Shown: positions 46,864-55,603 of the stretch, in pieces
Numbering within the stretch: position 1 is the stretch's first letter
Layout: the number at the start of each line of letters is the position of its first letter
Origin: Sphingomonas_R arantia
Lineage (GTDB): Bacteria; Pseudomonadota; Alphaproteobacteria; Sphingomonadales; Sphingomonadaceae
Assembly (NCBI RefSeq): GCF_042682045.1
Contig: NZ_JBHUGS010000001.1
Location: 682,001-746,000, forward strand
Direction of reading: 5' to 3'
Length of the DNA: 64,000 nt
Position numbers and translations under genes: made by a program
Notes under the pieces: model-generated
Told to the model about the DNA's origin: nothing
What the model saw: the letters and a program-made list of their open reading frames with translations, nothing else
The model's database searches: none

Positions 46864-49215
46864 TCACTCGGCGGCGGCGGGGATCATGGTCATCGCCTGC
46901 CGTTCGGACGCGGCATCGAGCCGGCGGTAGGTCGCCAGCGCCTGGCCCACGACCTGGTCCATATTATAGTAGCGGTAGGTGGCGAGCCGCCCGACGAAGC
47001 TGACATTGTGTTCCGCCAGTGCCAGCGCCTCGTACCGCTTGAACAGCGCCTGGTTCTCGTCGCGCGGGATAGGGTAGTAGGGATCGCCCGTGGCGCTGGG
47101 ATATTCGGTGGTCAGGCTGGTGCGCGACGCGGTCTGGCCGGTGAGGTGCTTGTACTCGGTGACGCGCGTGTATGGCACGTCCTCGTCCGGATAGTTTACG
47201 ACCGCGACCGGCTGATGCCATTCGGTGTCCTCGGTCCGATGTTCGAACCGCAGCGAGCGGTAGGGCAACGGCCCGTAGCGGTGGCCGAAATACTCGTCGA
47301 TCGGACCGGTGAAAACCAGATGGTCGTGTGGGTAGACATCGCGCACCGCGGTGTAGTCGACGTCCAGCAGCACGTCGATGTTGGGGTGATCGAGCATCCG
47401 TTCGAACATGGCGGTGTAGCCGGCGGCGGGCATCGCCTGGAACCGGTCGGTGAAGTAGCGATCGTCCGTGTCGGTCCGGGTTGGCACGCGTGCGGTGACC
47501 GACTTGTCGAGTTCCGACGGGTCCATGCCCCATTGCTTGCGCGTGTAGCCGCGGAAGAAGGTCTCGTAGAGTTCGCGACCGACCTTCGACACGACGACGT
47601 CGGCGGAGGTGCGGATCGGATCGACCGGCTCGGCGCGCGAGGCGAGGAACGCATCGACATCGGCATCGCCGCGGAGGTCGAGATCGTACAGCATGTTGAG
47701 CGTGGTGCGGTTGATCGGCATCGGGACCTGCTGCGTGCCGACCTGCGCCAGCACGCGATGTTCGTAGGGCCGCCAGTCCGTGAACTGCGACAGATAGTCG
47801 ACGATCTCGGTCGAATTGGTGTGGAAGATGTGCGGGCCATATTGGTGGATCAGGATGCCGGCCGCGTCGAGATGGTCGAACGCGTTGCCGGCGATGTGCG
47901 GGCGGCGGTCGACCACCAGCACGCGCTTGCCGCCGTCGTTGGCCAGCCGCTCTGCCATGACCGCGCCGGCGAACCCCGCGCCGACGACCATGACGTCGTA
48001 GCGTTCGCGCGCCGCCGGCCAGCTGGTCGGCGAGACGACCGCCTCATGCTTGTCGCGCAGCACGATTGCGGCGTCGACCAGCGCGTCCATCGCCAGCGCG
48101 GTGCCGTTCCACGATCCGGTGGCAAGCTGCGCATCGGCAACGTCGCGCCAGCCAGTGCCCTGTTCGCGCAGCGCCATCGCGTGGTCGCAGGCGGCGACGA
48201 ACGCGTCCGCGGTATCGGCGATCCCGACGGCATCGAGCGCGCCATATTGGCGGACGACATCCGTGATCGGCGTCGACACGACGGGGCAGCCGGCAGCGAG
48301 ATATTCGGGGGTCTTGGTCGGGCTGATGAAGCGCGTCGCCTCGTTCATCGCGAACGGCATCAACGCGACGTCCCAGCCGGCCAGATAGTCGGGTAGTTCC
48401 GCGTAGGACTTGCTGCCGAGATAATGGATGTTGGCGCGGCGCGGCAGATCGGCCTCGTCGATCTTAACCACGGGGCCGATCACGACGAACGACCAGTGCG
48501 GTCGCGCATCGGCGATCGCAGTGAGCAGGCCGACGTCCATGCGTTCGTCGATGACGCCGACGAAGCCCAGCCGCGGGCCGGGGATGTCGGCCTGATCGGT
48601 GGGCTGCGTCGTGATGGCGCGCGCCTTGCCGAAATGGGCGGCGTCGATACTGGACGGGAAGGCGTGGACGTTCGAGTGACGGCCGCGCTTGCTCTCGTAC
48701 AGGCTGGCACCGCCGGTGAAGACGACGTCGGCGCGCTCGATCAGTGCCTGTTCGCGCGCGAGCAGGTCGGCCGGCGCGTTCCGGAAGGCGGAGAGTTCGT
48801 CCATGCAGTCGTAGACGATGCAGTCGGCGGGGATATGGTCCGAGAAGGCGAGCATCATCGGCGTGTAGTACCACCGGACGAGTGGGCCGCGGGTGTCGGC
48901 GACGACCGCGTCGAGCAGGGTTGCGAGCACGGCGTCCTCGCGCCCGCGATACGCTTCGCTGAGCAGCGGCGTCAGCACCTCGACCCCGCCCTCGGCGGCG
49001 TGGCGGCGGAGCTTGGCGGCGTCGGCGCCGGCCCGATATTCCGGTTCTTCCCAGAACAGCACGCGGCGCGTGGCGGCAAAGCGGGTCATCAGATGCTGCG
49101 GTCGCTGGAACACGAAAGCCCAGCGAAGATGACTGAAGCAGATCAAAGTCGGTTGATCGGTTTCCGGCCGAAGGTTCGACGATCTGCGACCATCCGAGGA
49201 AACGTTACCGAGCAT
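46864..49215 (-). CDS. Glycosyltransferase / UDP-galactopyranose mutase fusion protein
   Basis: The 783-residue protein joins two enzymes. Residues about 20-390 look like a GT4-type glycosyltransferase (SHLRWAFVFQRPQHLMTRFA, FPSSIDAAHF, MPFAMNEATRFISPTKTPEY, and a second Rossmann half). Residues about 405-775 are UDP-galactopyranose mutase: FAD motif VMVVGAGFAGAVMAERLA, RPHIAGNAFD, YGPHIFHTN, the WGMDPSEL segment and a C-terminal TYRYYNMDQVVGQAL. Glf makes UDP-galactofuranose, which the attached transferase could use in a surface glycan. AAGGGAT supports ATG 49215. The divergent neighbour is also a two-enzyme fusion acting on sugars. Confidence 0.92.
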   Translation of the reverse strand: MLGNVSSDGRRSSNLRPETDQPTLICFSHLRWAFVFQRPQHLMTRFAATRRVLFWEEPEYRAGADAAKLRRHAAEGGVEVLTPLLSEAYRGREDAVLATLLDAVVADTRGPLVRWYYTPMMLAFSDHIPADCIVYDCMDELSAFRNAPADLLAREQALIERADVVFTGGASLYESKRGRHSNVHAFPSSIDAAHFGKARAITTQPTDQADIPGPRLGFVGVIDERMDVGLLTAIADARPHWSFVVIGPVVKIDEADLPRRANIHYLGSKSYAELPDYLAGWDVALMPFAMNEATRFISPTKTPEYLAAGCPVVSTPITDVVRQYGALDAVGIADTADAFVAACDHAMALREQGTGWRDVADAQLATGSWNGTALAMDALVDAAIVLRDKHEAVVSPTSWPAARERYDVMVVGAGFAGAVMAERLANDGGKRVLVVDRRPHIAGNAFDHLDAAGILIHQYGPHIFHTNSTEIVDYLSQFTDWRPYEHRVLAQVGTQQVPMPINRTTLNMLYDLDLRGDADVDAFLASRAEPVDPIRTSADVVVSKVGRELYETFFRGYTRKQWGMDPSELDKSVTARVPTRTDTDDRYFTDRFQAMPAAGYTAMFERMLDHPNIDVLLDVDYTAVRDVYPHDHLVFTGPIDEYFGHRYGPLPYRSLRFEHRTEDTEWHQPVAVVNYPDEDVPYTRVTEYKHLTGQTASRTSLTTEYPSATGDPYYPIPRDENQALFKRYEALALAEHNVSFVGRLATYRYYNMDQVVGQALATYRRLDAASERQAMTMIPAAAE

Positions 49216-49356
49216 GACAATCCCTTTTTGGTTATAGGAAGAATGAACGGCACCTAATAATGTTAGTTCCAGTAAATCGAACAATAACAATCTAGATCAA
49301 GATTACATCCGGAACGACGACAGGCATGAGCTGTTTGGTCTGGAAGGAGTCCACCG

Positions 49357-51528
49357 ATGAAACCACTGAACTTATGGGGCGGTGTGGAATGCACGGTGAA
49401 CCGGGTCGGTGACGAGTATCTCGACCAGGTGCGGCGCAGCGGGCATCACGATCGCCTCGACGATATCGACCTGTTCGCCGATCTGGGCGTGACGGCGCTG
49501 CGTTTCCCGGTCCTGTGGGAGCGGGTTCGGCCGGCCGGCAGCAACGCGCCCGACTGGAGCTGGAGCGACACGCGGCTGGACCGGCTGCGCGCGCGGGGCG
49601 TCAGGCCGATCGTCGGGCTGGTCCATCATGGCAGCGGGCCGGCGCATACAAGCCTGATCGACGACGGTTTTGCCGCGGGGCTGGGGGCTTTTGCGGCCGA
49701 GGTTGCCGAGCGCTATCCATGGGTTGTCGACTGGACGCCGGTCAACGAGCCGCTGACGACCGCGCGCTTTTCGGGGCTGTACGGCCATTGGTATCCCCAT
49801 CACCGCGACGAACGGTCGTTCTGGCAGGCGCTGCTGACGCAGGTCGACGGGACCCGGGCGGCGATGAAGGCGGTGCGCCGGGTCAACCGCCACGCGCGGC
49901 TGATCCAGACCGACGATCTCGGGCGGACCTATGCCACCGTCCGGATGGCCGAACAGGCGGCGTTCGACAATCTGCGTCGCTGGGCGGGGTGGGACCTGCT
50001 GTTCGGGCGGGTGACGCCGCATCATCCGCTGTGGGCACGGCTTGACCGGATGGGGCTGGCCGATCGGTTGCGGGCGATCGCCGACGATCCGTGCCCGCCC
50101 GACGTGGTAGGGGTGAACCATTATCTGACCAGCGACCGGTTCCTGGATCACCGGGTCGAGCGGTACCCGGTCCACACGCATGGCAGCAACGACCAGATCG
50201 CCTATGCCGATACCGAGGCGGTGCGGGCGCTCGATCCGCCGCCGGCCGGGCTGGCGGGCGTGTTGCGCGAGGCGTGGCAGCGTTACGGCACACCCATCGC
50301 GCTGACCGAAGTGCATAATGGCTGCACGCGCGAGGAACAGTTGCGCTGGGTTGCGGAGGCTTGGGATACCGCGAGCGCGCTACGCGAGGAGGGGATCGCG
50401 ATCGAAGCCGTCACGGCGTGGGCGCTGCTCGGCAGTCATGACTGGAACAAGCTGCTGACCGCGCCGGGGCTATACGAGCCGGGTGTGTTCGACGTCGGCA
50501 AGGACGCGCCGCGGCCGACTGCGCTGGCGGAGTTGTGGCGCGGACTGCCGACCGGGGCCGCGCGCCATCCGGTGGTGGCCGCCCCGGGGTGGTGGCGGCG
50601 GCCGGACCGGCTGACCCACATGCCGCTGATCCGGCCCGCGCCGACGACGCGCACGCCGGCGGAGCAGGACGGGACCGGGCCGCTGCTGATCTGCGGCGCG
50701 AGCGGGACGCTGGGGCAGGCGTTCGCGCGCGCTTGTGTCGCGCGGGGGATCGACCATGTCGTGACGCGCCGCGACGAGCTGGACCTGGAACGGCCGGAGC
50801 GGATCGCGGCGGCCCTCGACGCATATCGGCCGTGGGGGGTCGTCAACGCGACGGGCTGGGTGCGCGTCGACGAGGCGGAGAGCGCGGAGGCGGCGTGCCG
50901 GCGGATCAATACCGAGGCGGCGATCGGGCTGGGCCGTGCCTGTGCCGGCCGGGGGATCCCGTGCCTGTCCTTTTCAAGCGACCTGGTGTTCGATGGCAGC
51001 GCGACGCGGCCCTATGTCGAGTCCGACGTGCCGCGACCGTTGAATGCCTATGGCAGCAGCAAGGCGGCGATGGAGCAGGTGTGTTCCGTGCTGCCCGGCG
51101 GATTGGTGGTGCGGACCGCGGCGTTCTTCTCGCCGTTCGGCACTCAGAATTTCGTCTGGGCAGTGCTCGATGCGCTGGCGGCGAACCGGCCGTTCGCGGC
51201 GGCGGGCGACCAGATCGTGACGCCGAGCTATGTGCCCGCGCTGGTCGATGCGGCGCTCGACCTGTTCATCGACGGGGCGGAGGGGGTCTGGCATCTGGCC
51301 GGCGAGACGGCGGTCAGTTGGGCGGCGTTTGGTGGGCATGTCGCCCAAGCTGCGGGCTATGATCCTGACCTTGTGAAGGCAGTTCCGGGCGCGACGCTGG
51401 GCCTGAAGGCGGTTCGTCCGGCGTATGCCGCCCTCGGCAGCGAGCGGACGACGTCGCTCGGCGGGTTCGAGGGAGATATCAAGGCGTTGGTAGAACGGCA
51501 CCGGCGGCGGACCGCACGGGCGGCGTAG
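49357..51528 (+). CDS. Family 1 glycosidase-like / RmlD-like reductase fusion protein
   Basis: The 723-residue protein has a GH1-type barrel at about residues 1-400. It shows LWGGVECTVNR, FPVLWERVRP, the acid/base segment TPVNEPLTTARFS, VGVNHYLTSDRF and the nucleophile segment LTEVHNGCTREEQ, so both catalytic glutamates look intact. Residues about 440-720 are a dTDP-4-dehydrorhamnose reductase-like SDR (LLICGASGTLGQAFARAC, SFSSDLVFDG, and YGSSKAAME with the Tyr and Lys). GGAAGGAG precedes the ATG. It is transcribed away from the GT-Glf fusion gene, which suggests joint work in synthesis and trimming of a surface sugar. The product of the pathway is unknown. Confidence 0.88.
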   Translation: MKPLNLWGGVECTVNRVGDEYLDQVRRSGHHDRLDDIDLFADLGVTALRFPVLWERVRPAGSNAPDWSWSDTRLDRLRARGVRPIVGLVHHGSGPAHTSLIDDGFAAGLGAFAAEVAERYPWVVDWTPVNEPLTTARFSGLYGHWYPHHRDERSFWQALLTQVDGTRAAMKAVRRVNRHARLIQTDDLGRTYATVRMAEQAAFDNLRRWAGWDLLFGRVTPHHPLWARLDRMGLADRLRAIADDPCPPDVVGVNHYLTSDRFLDHRVERYPVHTHGSNDQIAYADTEAVRALDPPPAGLAGVLREAWQRYGTPIALTEVHNGCTREEQLRWVAEAWDTASALREEGIAIEAVTAWALLGSHDWNKLLTAPGLYEPGVFDVGKDAPRPTALAELWRGLPTGAARHPVVAAPGWWRRPDRLTHMPLIRPAPTTRTPAEQDGTGPLLICGASGTLGQAFARACVARGIDHVVTRRDELDLERPERIAAALDAYRPWGVVNATGWVRVDEAESAEAACRRINTEAAIGLGRACAGRGIPCLSFSSDLVFDGSATRPYVESDVPRPLNAYGSSKAAMEQVCSVLPGGLVVRTAAFFSPFGTQNFVWAVLDALAANRPFAAAGDQIVTPSYVPALVDAALDLFIDGAEGVWHLAGETAVSWAAFGGHVAQAAGYDPDLVKAVPGATLGLKAVRPAYAALGSERTTSLGGFEGDIKALVERHRRRTARAA

Positions 51529-51540
51529 GCGGGCGTTGTG

Positions 51541-51744
51541 CTAGACGGTTCCGGACCGGGTGCCGGGTCGGAGCCAGGCCTTGCTGCCTTCGGCGTCGAT
51601 CGCAGCCTGATGGAATGCCTGCGACACTTCGAGGGCCTGTTGCGGCGCGAGCGAGAAGCAGGTTCCGCCGGCGAGCGACACGACGATCAGCGAACCGTCG
51701 GTGTCGATCCGCAAATTGCCCCAATCCAGGATGTGCGTCTGCAT
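51541..51744 (-). CDS. Small conserved-looking protein of unknown function
   Basis: The 67-residue frame starts at ATG 51744 after an excellent GGAGGGG site five bases upstream. It reads MQTHILDWGNLRIDTDGSL, then VVSLAGGTCFSLAPQQALEV. It has no signal peptide, membrane helix or known motif. It converges on the GH1-RmlD gene with 12 bases between stops. The strong ribosome binding site and its isolated frame support a real gene. Confidence 0.6.
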   Translation of the reverse strand: MQTHILDWGNLRIDTDGSLIVVSLAGGTCFSLAPQQALEVSQAFHQAAIDAEGSKAWLRPGTRSGTV

Positions 51745-51831
51745 GGCGACCCCTCCGGACATGTCGTGTCGGAACGGATGCGCGCCGACGGGTGCTTATA
51801 CGCCCAGCGATCACGCTAACATTATACGAAG

Positions 51832-52104
51832 TTAAGCCTGTGTCGGGACTGGCTTTTTATCGACTTCCAGGCTCGCGCAGATCGCCTTGAGCGGTGCTGC
51901 GGCCCGCGCGCATTCGGCTTCGTCCATGCCGATTTCGCGGTTCGCGCTGTTCAGTACGTCGCAGGCGGTGAGCGTGATGTCGATCGCCTCGTCCACCGAC
52001 AGGACGGCGCGTTCGATCAGGGCGTGGATGAGGCTTTCGACGAGCAGCAGGGCGGACCGGTTGTGATTCGCATCGGAGAAAGGAAGGGGTTCGGTACCGT
52101 GCAT
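51832..52104 (-). CDS. Small helical protein of unknown function
   Basis: The 90-residue product from ATG 52104 is mostly helical and acidic (ALLLVESLIHALIERAVLSV, then DEAIDITLTACDVLNSANRE). No motif is recognised. A longer frame from 52185 is open but adds proline-rich residues without homology I know. It is divergent from a Crp/Fnr-type regulator gene. Confidence 0.55.
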   Translation of the reverse strand: MHGTEPLPFSDANHNRSALLLVESLIHALIERAVLSVDEAIDITLTACDVLNSANREIGMDEAECARAAAPLKAICASLEVDKKPVPTQA

Positions 52105-52228
52105 CTGAGCGTCTTTTCGGTCAGGCGGAGGAATATCCGTCAAGCGTCCGGGCATGTCAGCGACGCGACAATGCCGAACTTCCAACCTTTCCTACAGGAA
52201 TCTTATCTTCCGAGATTAAACTATGATA

Positions 52229-52245
52229 ATATTGCAAAGCAATAT
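52229..52245. promoter_or_regulatory. Inverted repeat upstream of the first Crp/Fnr-type gene
   Basis: ATATTGC-AAA-GCAATAT is a perfect 7-bp inverted repeat ending 32 bases before GTG 52278, in AT-rich DNA. It is a possible autoregulatory or promoter-overlapping site. Confidence 0.45.
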
Positions 52246-52277
52246 CGTTCTAGTACATCTCTGACTACAAGGGCGCG

Positions 52278-53000
52278 GTGTCCAACCATTTCATTCAAAA
52301 ACTGAAGGGTTTCGGTCCGCTCGCCGACGAGGATATCGTCGCGCTCGAAAATGTTACCAGGTCGGCGCGGAAAGTCGCCGCGCGAACCGACCTGATCCGC
52401 GAAGGGGACCGACCGGGTCCGCTGTTCGTCGTGCTCGACGGCTGGGCGCAGCGTTACAAGATCCTGCCCAACGGCACGCGGCAGATCGTCGCGTTCCTGT
52501 TGCCGGGCGATGCTTGCGACCTGCATGTCGGCACGCTGGCGGAAATGGATCACAGCATCCAGACGGTGAAGGCGGCGCGGATCGCGACGATCGCCAACGG
52601 CGTGCTGGACGACCTGATGGACCGCCATCGCAACATCCGGCGCGCGATGTACCGGGCGCAGCTGACCGACGAGGGGACGCTGCGCGCGTGGATCGTCAGC
52701 ATGGGCCGGCGCACCAGCATCGAACGTGTCGCGCATCTGATGTGCGAACTGTATCTGCGCGCGAGCCGGATCGGGCTGGTCGAAGGGGAGGGGTTCGAGC
52801 TGCCGCTGTCGCAGATCATGCTGGCCGACGCGCTGGGCATGACCCCGGTCCACATCAACCGCGTGTTGAAGGACCTGCGGTCGCGCGAAGCGATGGAGAT
52901 CCGCCGCGGGACGATGGTGATCCAGGACCCGGTGATGCTGGCGCAGATCGCGGGCTTCGACGAGAATTACCTGCACCGCCGCCTGCGCCAGATCGCCTGA
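52278..53000 (+). CDS. Crp/Fnr-family transcriptional regulator
   Basis: The 240-residue protein has an N-terminal cyclic-nucleotide-binding-like beta-roll (LIREGDRPGPLFVVLDGWAQ, QIVAFLLPGDACDLH), a dimer helix and a C-terminal Crp-type helix-turn-helix (LPLSQIMLADALGMTPVHIN, RVLKDL). It lacks the N-terminal cysteine cluster of FNR, so it does not sense oxygen by an iron-sulphur cluster. It starts with GTG 52278. A paralogue lies convergent 19 bases downstream. Effector and targets are unknown. Confidence 0.9.
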   Translation: MSNHFIQKLKGFGPLADEDIVALENVTRSARKVAARTDLIREGDRPGPLFVVLDGWAQRYKILPNGTRQIVAFLLPGDACDLHVGTLAEMDHSIQTVKAARIATIANGVLDDLMDRHRNIRRAMYRAQLTDEGTLRAWIVSMGRRTSIERVAHLMCELYLRASRIGLVEGEGFELPLSQIMLADALGMTPVHINRVLKDLRSREAMEIRRGTMVIQDPVMLAQIAGFDENYLHRRLRQIA

Positions 53001-53019
53001 CGCCCGGCGGCGCTGCCGA

Positions 53020-53757
53020 TTACGCCGCGGTGCGCAGCCTGCGGTGGAGGTAATTGCCCTGGAAGCCCGCGATCTGGACGAGCTTGTCGATATCGTTGAT
53101 AATGAGGCGGCCCCGCCCGATGGTCAGTACGTTGTCGAGCCGGAACTTGCGGAACACACGGTTGACGTGGACGGGCGTGAGACCGAGCGCATCGGCCAGC
53201 ACGAGTTGCGACACCGGCATTTCGCAGCTGCCGTCCTGCCGCGTGAGGCCGATATTGTGGGCGCGGACGTAGAGTTCGCACATCAGGTGGGCGACGCGTT
53301 CGTGGCTGTTGCGACGACCGAGGCTGGAGATCCAGGAGCGCAGCACGCCTTCGTCGACGAGTTGCGACCACCAGAAGGCGCGTTGCAGGTTCTGCGTGCT
53401 TTCGCACAACCGGGTGACCTGCGCGCGGGGAATGGCGGCGACCAGCCCCGGGGTGATCGCGCTGATGCTGTGATCCATTTCGGCGAGCAGCGTGACATGG
53501 AAATTGCAAAAGTCGCCGGGCATCAGGAAGGCCAAGACCTGCCGCCCACCCTCCGGCATGACCGTGTAGCGCATCGCCCAGCCTTCGAGCATCAGAAAGA
53601 CGGTTTCGGGCCGGTCGCCCTCCTGCGCCAGTTCCTGACGCGCGGACACTTTCCGCACATTCACGCAGGCCCCGTTGAGTATATCAAGCTCTCCGGTTGA
53701 CAAGGCGCCGTATCCCGAGAGTTTTCGGATAAATGCGCTTGGATCAACCTTGGTCAT
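53020..53757 (-). CDS. Crp/Fnr-family transcriptional regulator, paralogue
   Basis: The 245-residue protein is collinear with its convergent neighbour and shares EMDHSI, RERVAHLMCELYVRA-like, LADALGLTPVHVNRVF and NYLHRRLR segments. It has the cNMP-like roll (LAQEGDRPETVFLMLEGWAM) and the Crp helix-turn-helix, and no FNR cysteine cluster. The tail-to-tail arrangement of two paralogues suggests an old inverted duplication. AT-rich DNA with several small palindromes lies upstream of its start. Confidence 0.9.
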   Translation of the reverse strand: MTKVDPSAFIRKLSGYGALSTGELDILNGACVNVRKVSARQELAQEGDRPETVFLMLEGWAMRYTVMPEGGRQVLAFLMPGDFCNFHVTLLAEMDHSISAITPGLVAAIPRAQVTRLCESTQNLQRAFWWSQLVDEGVLRSWISSLGRRNSHERVAHLMCELYVRAHNIGLTRQDGSCEMPVSQLVLADALGLTPVHVNRVFRKFRLDNVLTIGRGRLIINDIDKLVQIAGFQGNYLHRRLRTAA

Positions 53758-54113
53758 ATCAGCGCCTTATGTGAGATATGACTATCATTCAAGGCGCCCA
53801 GATCAATATTGAATCAAAATTCTACTGAACCTGATTTCAGTTATGAAATATTGCTCGTGGAATACGACACTCGTATTGCCATAATGGCTCTACTGACTGT
53901 CCCGTGAAATCGGGATGACGTTACGTCATCACCAGTTATTGAGGCGTAACGAATTGCCGGGCCTGTATGGAACAGGGGGCGGCCGGTGCGCGGCGTTGTT
54001 GGGTTCCGGGCATGCAGCGTGCAGTATCGGTTGTCGAAATGCTGTTTGGCATGACGGTATTAGTGACGTTTTTGGGGGCAGGACGCGCGATGCGTTCCAT
54101 GCTGCCGCACTGG
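53758..54113. other. AT-rich intergenic region with palindromes
   Basis: No gene is supported in these 356 bases. Near the Crp/Fnr start lies TCAATATTGA (53803-53812), and at 53914-53930 a 17-base palindrome GATGACGT-T-ACGTCATC directly after a small CCCG/CGGG hairpin (53901-53914). These are candidate regulator sites. Short reading frames here (for example 53915-54145) show no family features. Confidence 0.5.
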
Positions 54114-54824
54114 TCACTGCGCAGCCGTCAAAGGCATCGAGATGACGATCGTCGATCCGCCCGGGCCGGTGTCGCATTGCATCGCGGCGTTCAGCAGAGC
54201 GCAGAGCCGTGCCATGAGACCGGTGCCCTGCCCGCGGCCGTGCGCGTGATTGGCGGGCATGCCGCAGCCGTCGTCGGCGACCGACAGCAGGATGTCGGGT
54301 CCGCGCTGGCGAAGCGAGACGTCGATCGTGCCGGCGGCCTCGTCCGGAAAGGCGTATTTCAGCGCGTTGATCACCAGCTCGCTGGCGATCAACGTCAGTG
54401 CGCGGCGCTGGTCATGGGGCAGGGCGACCGGTTCCACCATGATCCGGACGTTGATGGACCGCGCCTCGCCGAACAGCGCCACCAGCCGCTCGACGATGGC
54501 CATGAGCAGCGGCGCGCAGGGAACGTGGCGGTCGGACCCGTCGACCGTGCCAAGCTCCGCATAGGCGCGCGACAGAGCGCGGGCGCGGCCGACATGATCG
54601 TCGGCGACCGGGCCGAACCGCTTTCCCGAACCGAGGCTGGCCAGCGACGAGGACATCTGCGTGAGGTTGTTCGCCCGGTGCAGCGCATCCGCGGCCCAGA
54701 GCGCGCGGTCGCTACGCGACATGCCTCCGGAACAGGGCGTCGCGCGATCGGGAACGGCGCTGAACAGCCCGAGCAGACGCTCTTCGGTTCGCGTGGGTCG
54801 CGTGTCGGATGTCAAGTGCGTCAT
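54114..54824 (-). CDS. Soluble sensor histidine kinase (HisKA_2 / HWE-like)
   Basis: The 236-residue product from ATG 54824 has a phosphoacceptor helix of the HisKA_2 type (ADALHRANNLTQMSSSLASL) and an HATPase_c domain with the N-box SELVINALKYAFPDEA, the G1 box VADDGCGMP and a G2-like GQGTGLMARL. It has no membrane segment and no sensor domain apart from about 45 N-terminal residues. Kinases of this class feed the general stress response in Alphaproteobacteria. An upstream in-frame ATG at 54908 would add 28 residues. No response regulator is adjacent. Confidence 0.85.
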   Translation of the reverse strand: MTHLTSDTRPTRTEERLLGLFSAVPDRATPCSGGMSRSDRALWAADALHRANNLTQMSSSLASLGSGKRFGPVADDHVGRARALSRAYAELGTVDGSDRHVPCAPLLMAIVERLVALFGEARSINVRIMVEPVALPHDQRRALTLIASELVINALKYAFPDEAAGTIDVSLRQRGPDILLSVADDGCGMPANHAHGRGQGTGLMARLCALLNAAMQCDTGPGGSTIVISMPLTAAQ

Positions 54825-55241
54825 GCCCCCGAGTCCCATCAAAATAATTTTTGCCGTCGATCCGGGATAGCATCGCGAGAAGACCGTAATCTTGTTCAGG
54901 GTCAACATAATCGACGGAATTCTCCGTAAAGATCCGTAAGTTGATTCAGGTCAAATAAACCTGGATCATGAATATTGATCAATTTCAGATATTCTGACGC
55001 TTAGTATTATCCTGTATCAAGATTTAATCGGTCGCGGTCGTTAGGAACTGATCGTTCGGGAAGGATAGTCGATATATACCACCGTGACATCCGCCTCTCA
55101 TATCCCGTCACTACCGTTCGTACGGCGGACCCGGACGGCATCCGCCAAGGACCGGGCAATTTGACGGGGCCGTCGGTGGCGACGGTTGGCGGGCGATCCA
55201 ACCGACGCGGTGGCGCGGAACCCCAGGGGACAGTGACTTAC
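54825..55241. other. Intergenic region with two FNR-box-like repeats
   Basis: These 417 bases between the kinase and the PYP-like gene hold TTGTT-CAGG-GTCAA (54892-54905) and TTGAT-TCAG-GTCAA (54941-54954), both close to the FNR/FixK consensus TTGAT-N4-ATCAA, and a palindrome ATTGATCAAT (54974-54983). The DNA from 54840 to 55080 is clearly AT-richer than its surroundings, as expected for a divergent promoter region. The rest shows nothing. Confidence 0.5.
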
Positions 55242-55595
55242 ATGGATTTCGAGACAATCAGCCTGCGCGACCTGAACGGGATGACGCCGTTCGAGCGCGA
55301 TGCGTTGCCGTTCGGCGTCATCGGGTTCGAGGCGGATACGGTGGTGAAGACGTACAACGCGACCGAGGCGCGGCTGTCGGGGCTCGACCCCAAGACGGTC
55401 ATGGGAAAGCCGTTCTTCGATATCGTCGCCCAGTGCATGAACAATTTCGTGGTCGCGCAGCGGTTCGCGGACGAGCCAGAGCTCGACGATATCGTACCGT
55501 ACGTCCTGACGTTGCGGATGCGGCCGACCAAGGTGCGGCTACGCTTGCTGGCCACGGCCGACATGGCCCGGCGCTACCTGTTGATCGAACGCTAG
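55242..55595 (+). CDS. Photoactive yellow protein-like photosensor
   Basis: The 117-residue PAS-fold protein is collinear with photoactive yellow protein (PYP, 125 residues). Counting from ATG 55242, Tyr38, Glu42 and Cys65 match PYP Tyr42, Glu46 and chromophore-bearing Cys69. Segments ALPFGVIGF, YNATEARLSGLDPKTVMGK, FFDIVAQC and MRPTKVRLRL follow PYP order. PYP Thr50 is Ser46 and Arg52 is Leu48. PYP binds p-coumaric acid through the cysteine and responds to blue light. The next gene, 8 bases on, is a diguanylate cyclase, a likely output. No chromophore-synthesis genes are adjacent. Confidence 0.82.
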   Translation: MDFETISLRDLNGMTPFERDALPFGVIGFEADTVVKTYNATEARLSGLDPKTVMGKPFFDIVAQCMNNFVVAQRFADEPELDDIVPYVLTLRMRPTKVRLRLLATADMARRYLLIER

Positions 55596-55603
55596 GCGTC
55601 GGC

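Noticed and set aside
52278..53757. True FNR-type oxygen sensors
   Set aside because: The N-terminal cysteine cluster needed for an iron-sulphur centre is missing in both proteins.
53915..54145. 76-codon plus frame in the AT-rich gap
   Set aside because: No ribosome binding site, no family features, and it begins inside a palindrome and runs into the end of the kinase gene.
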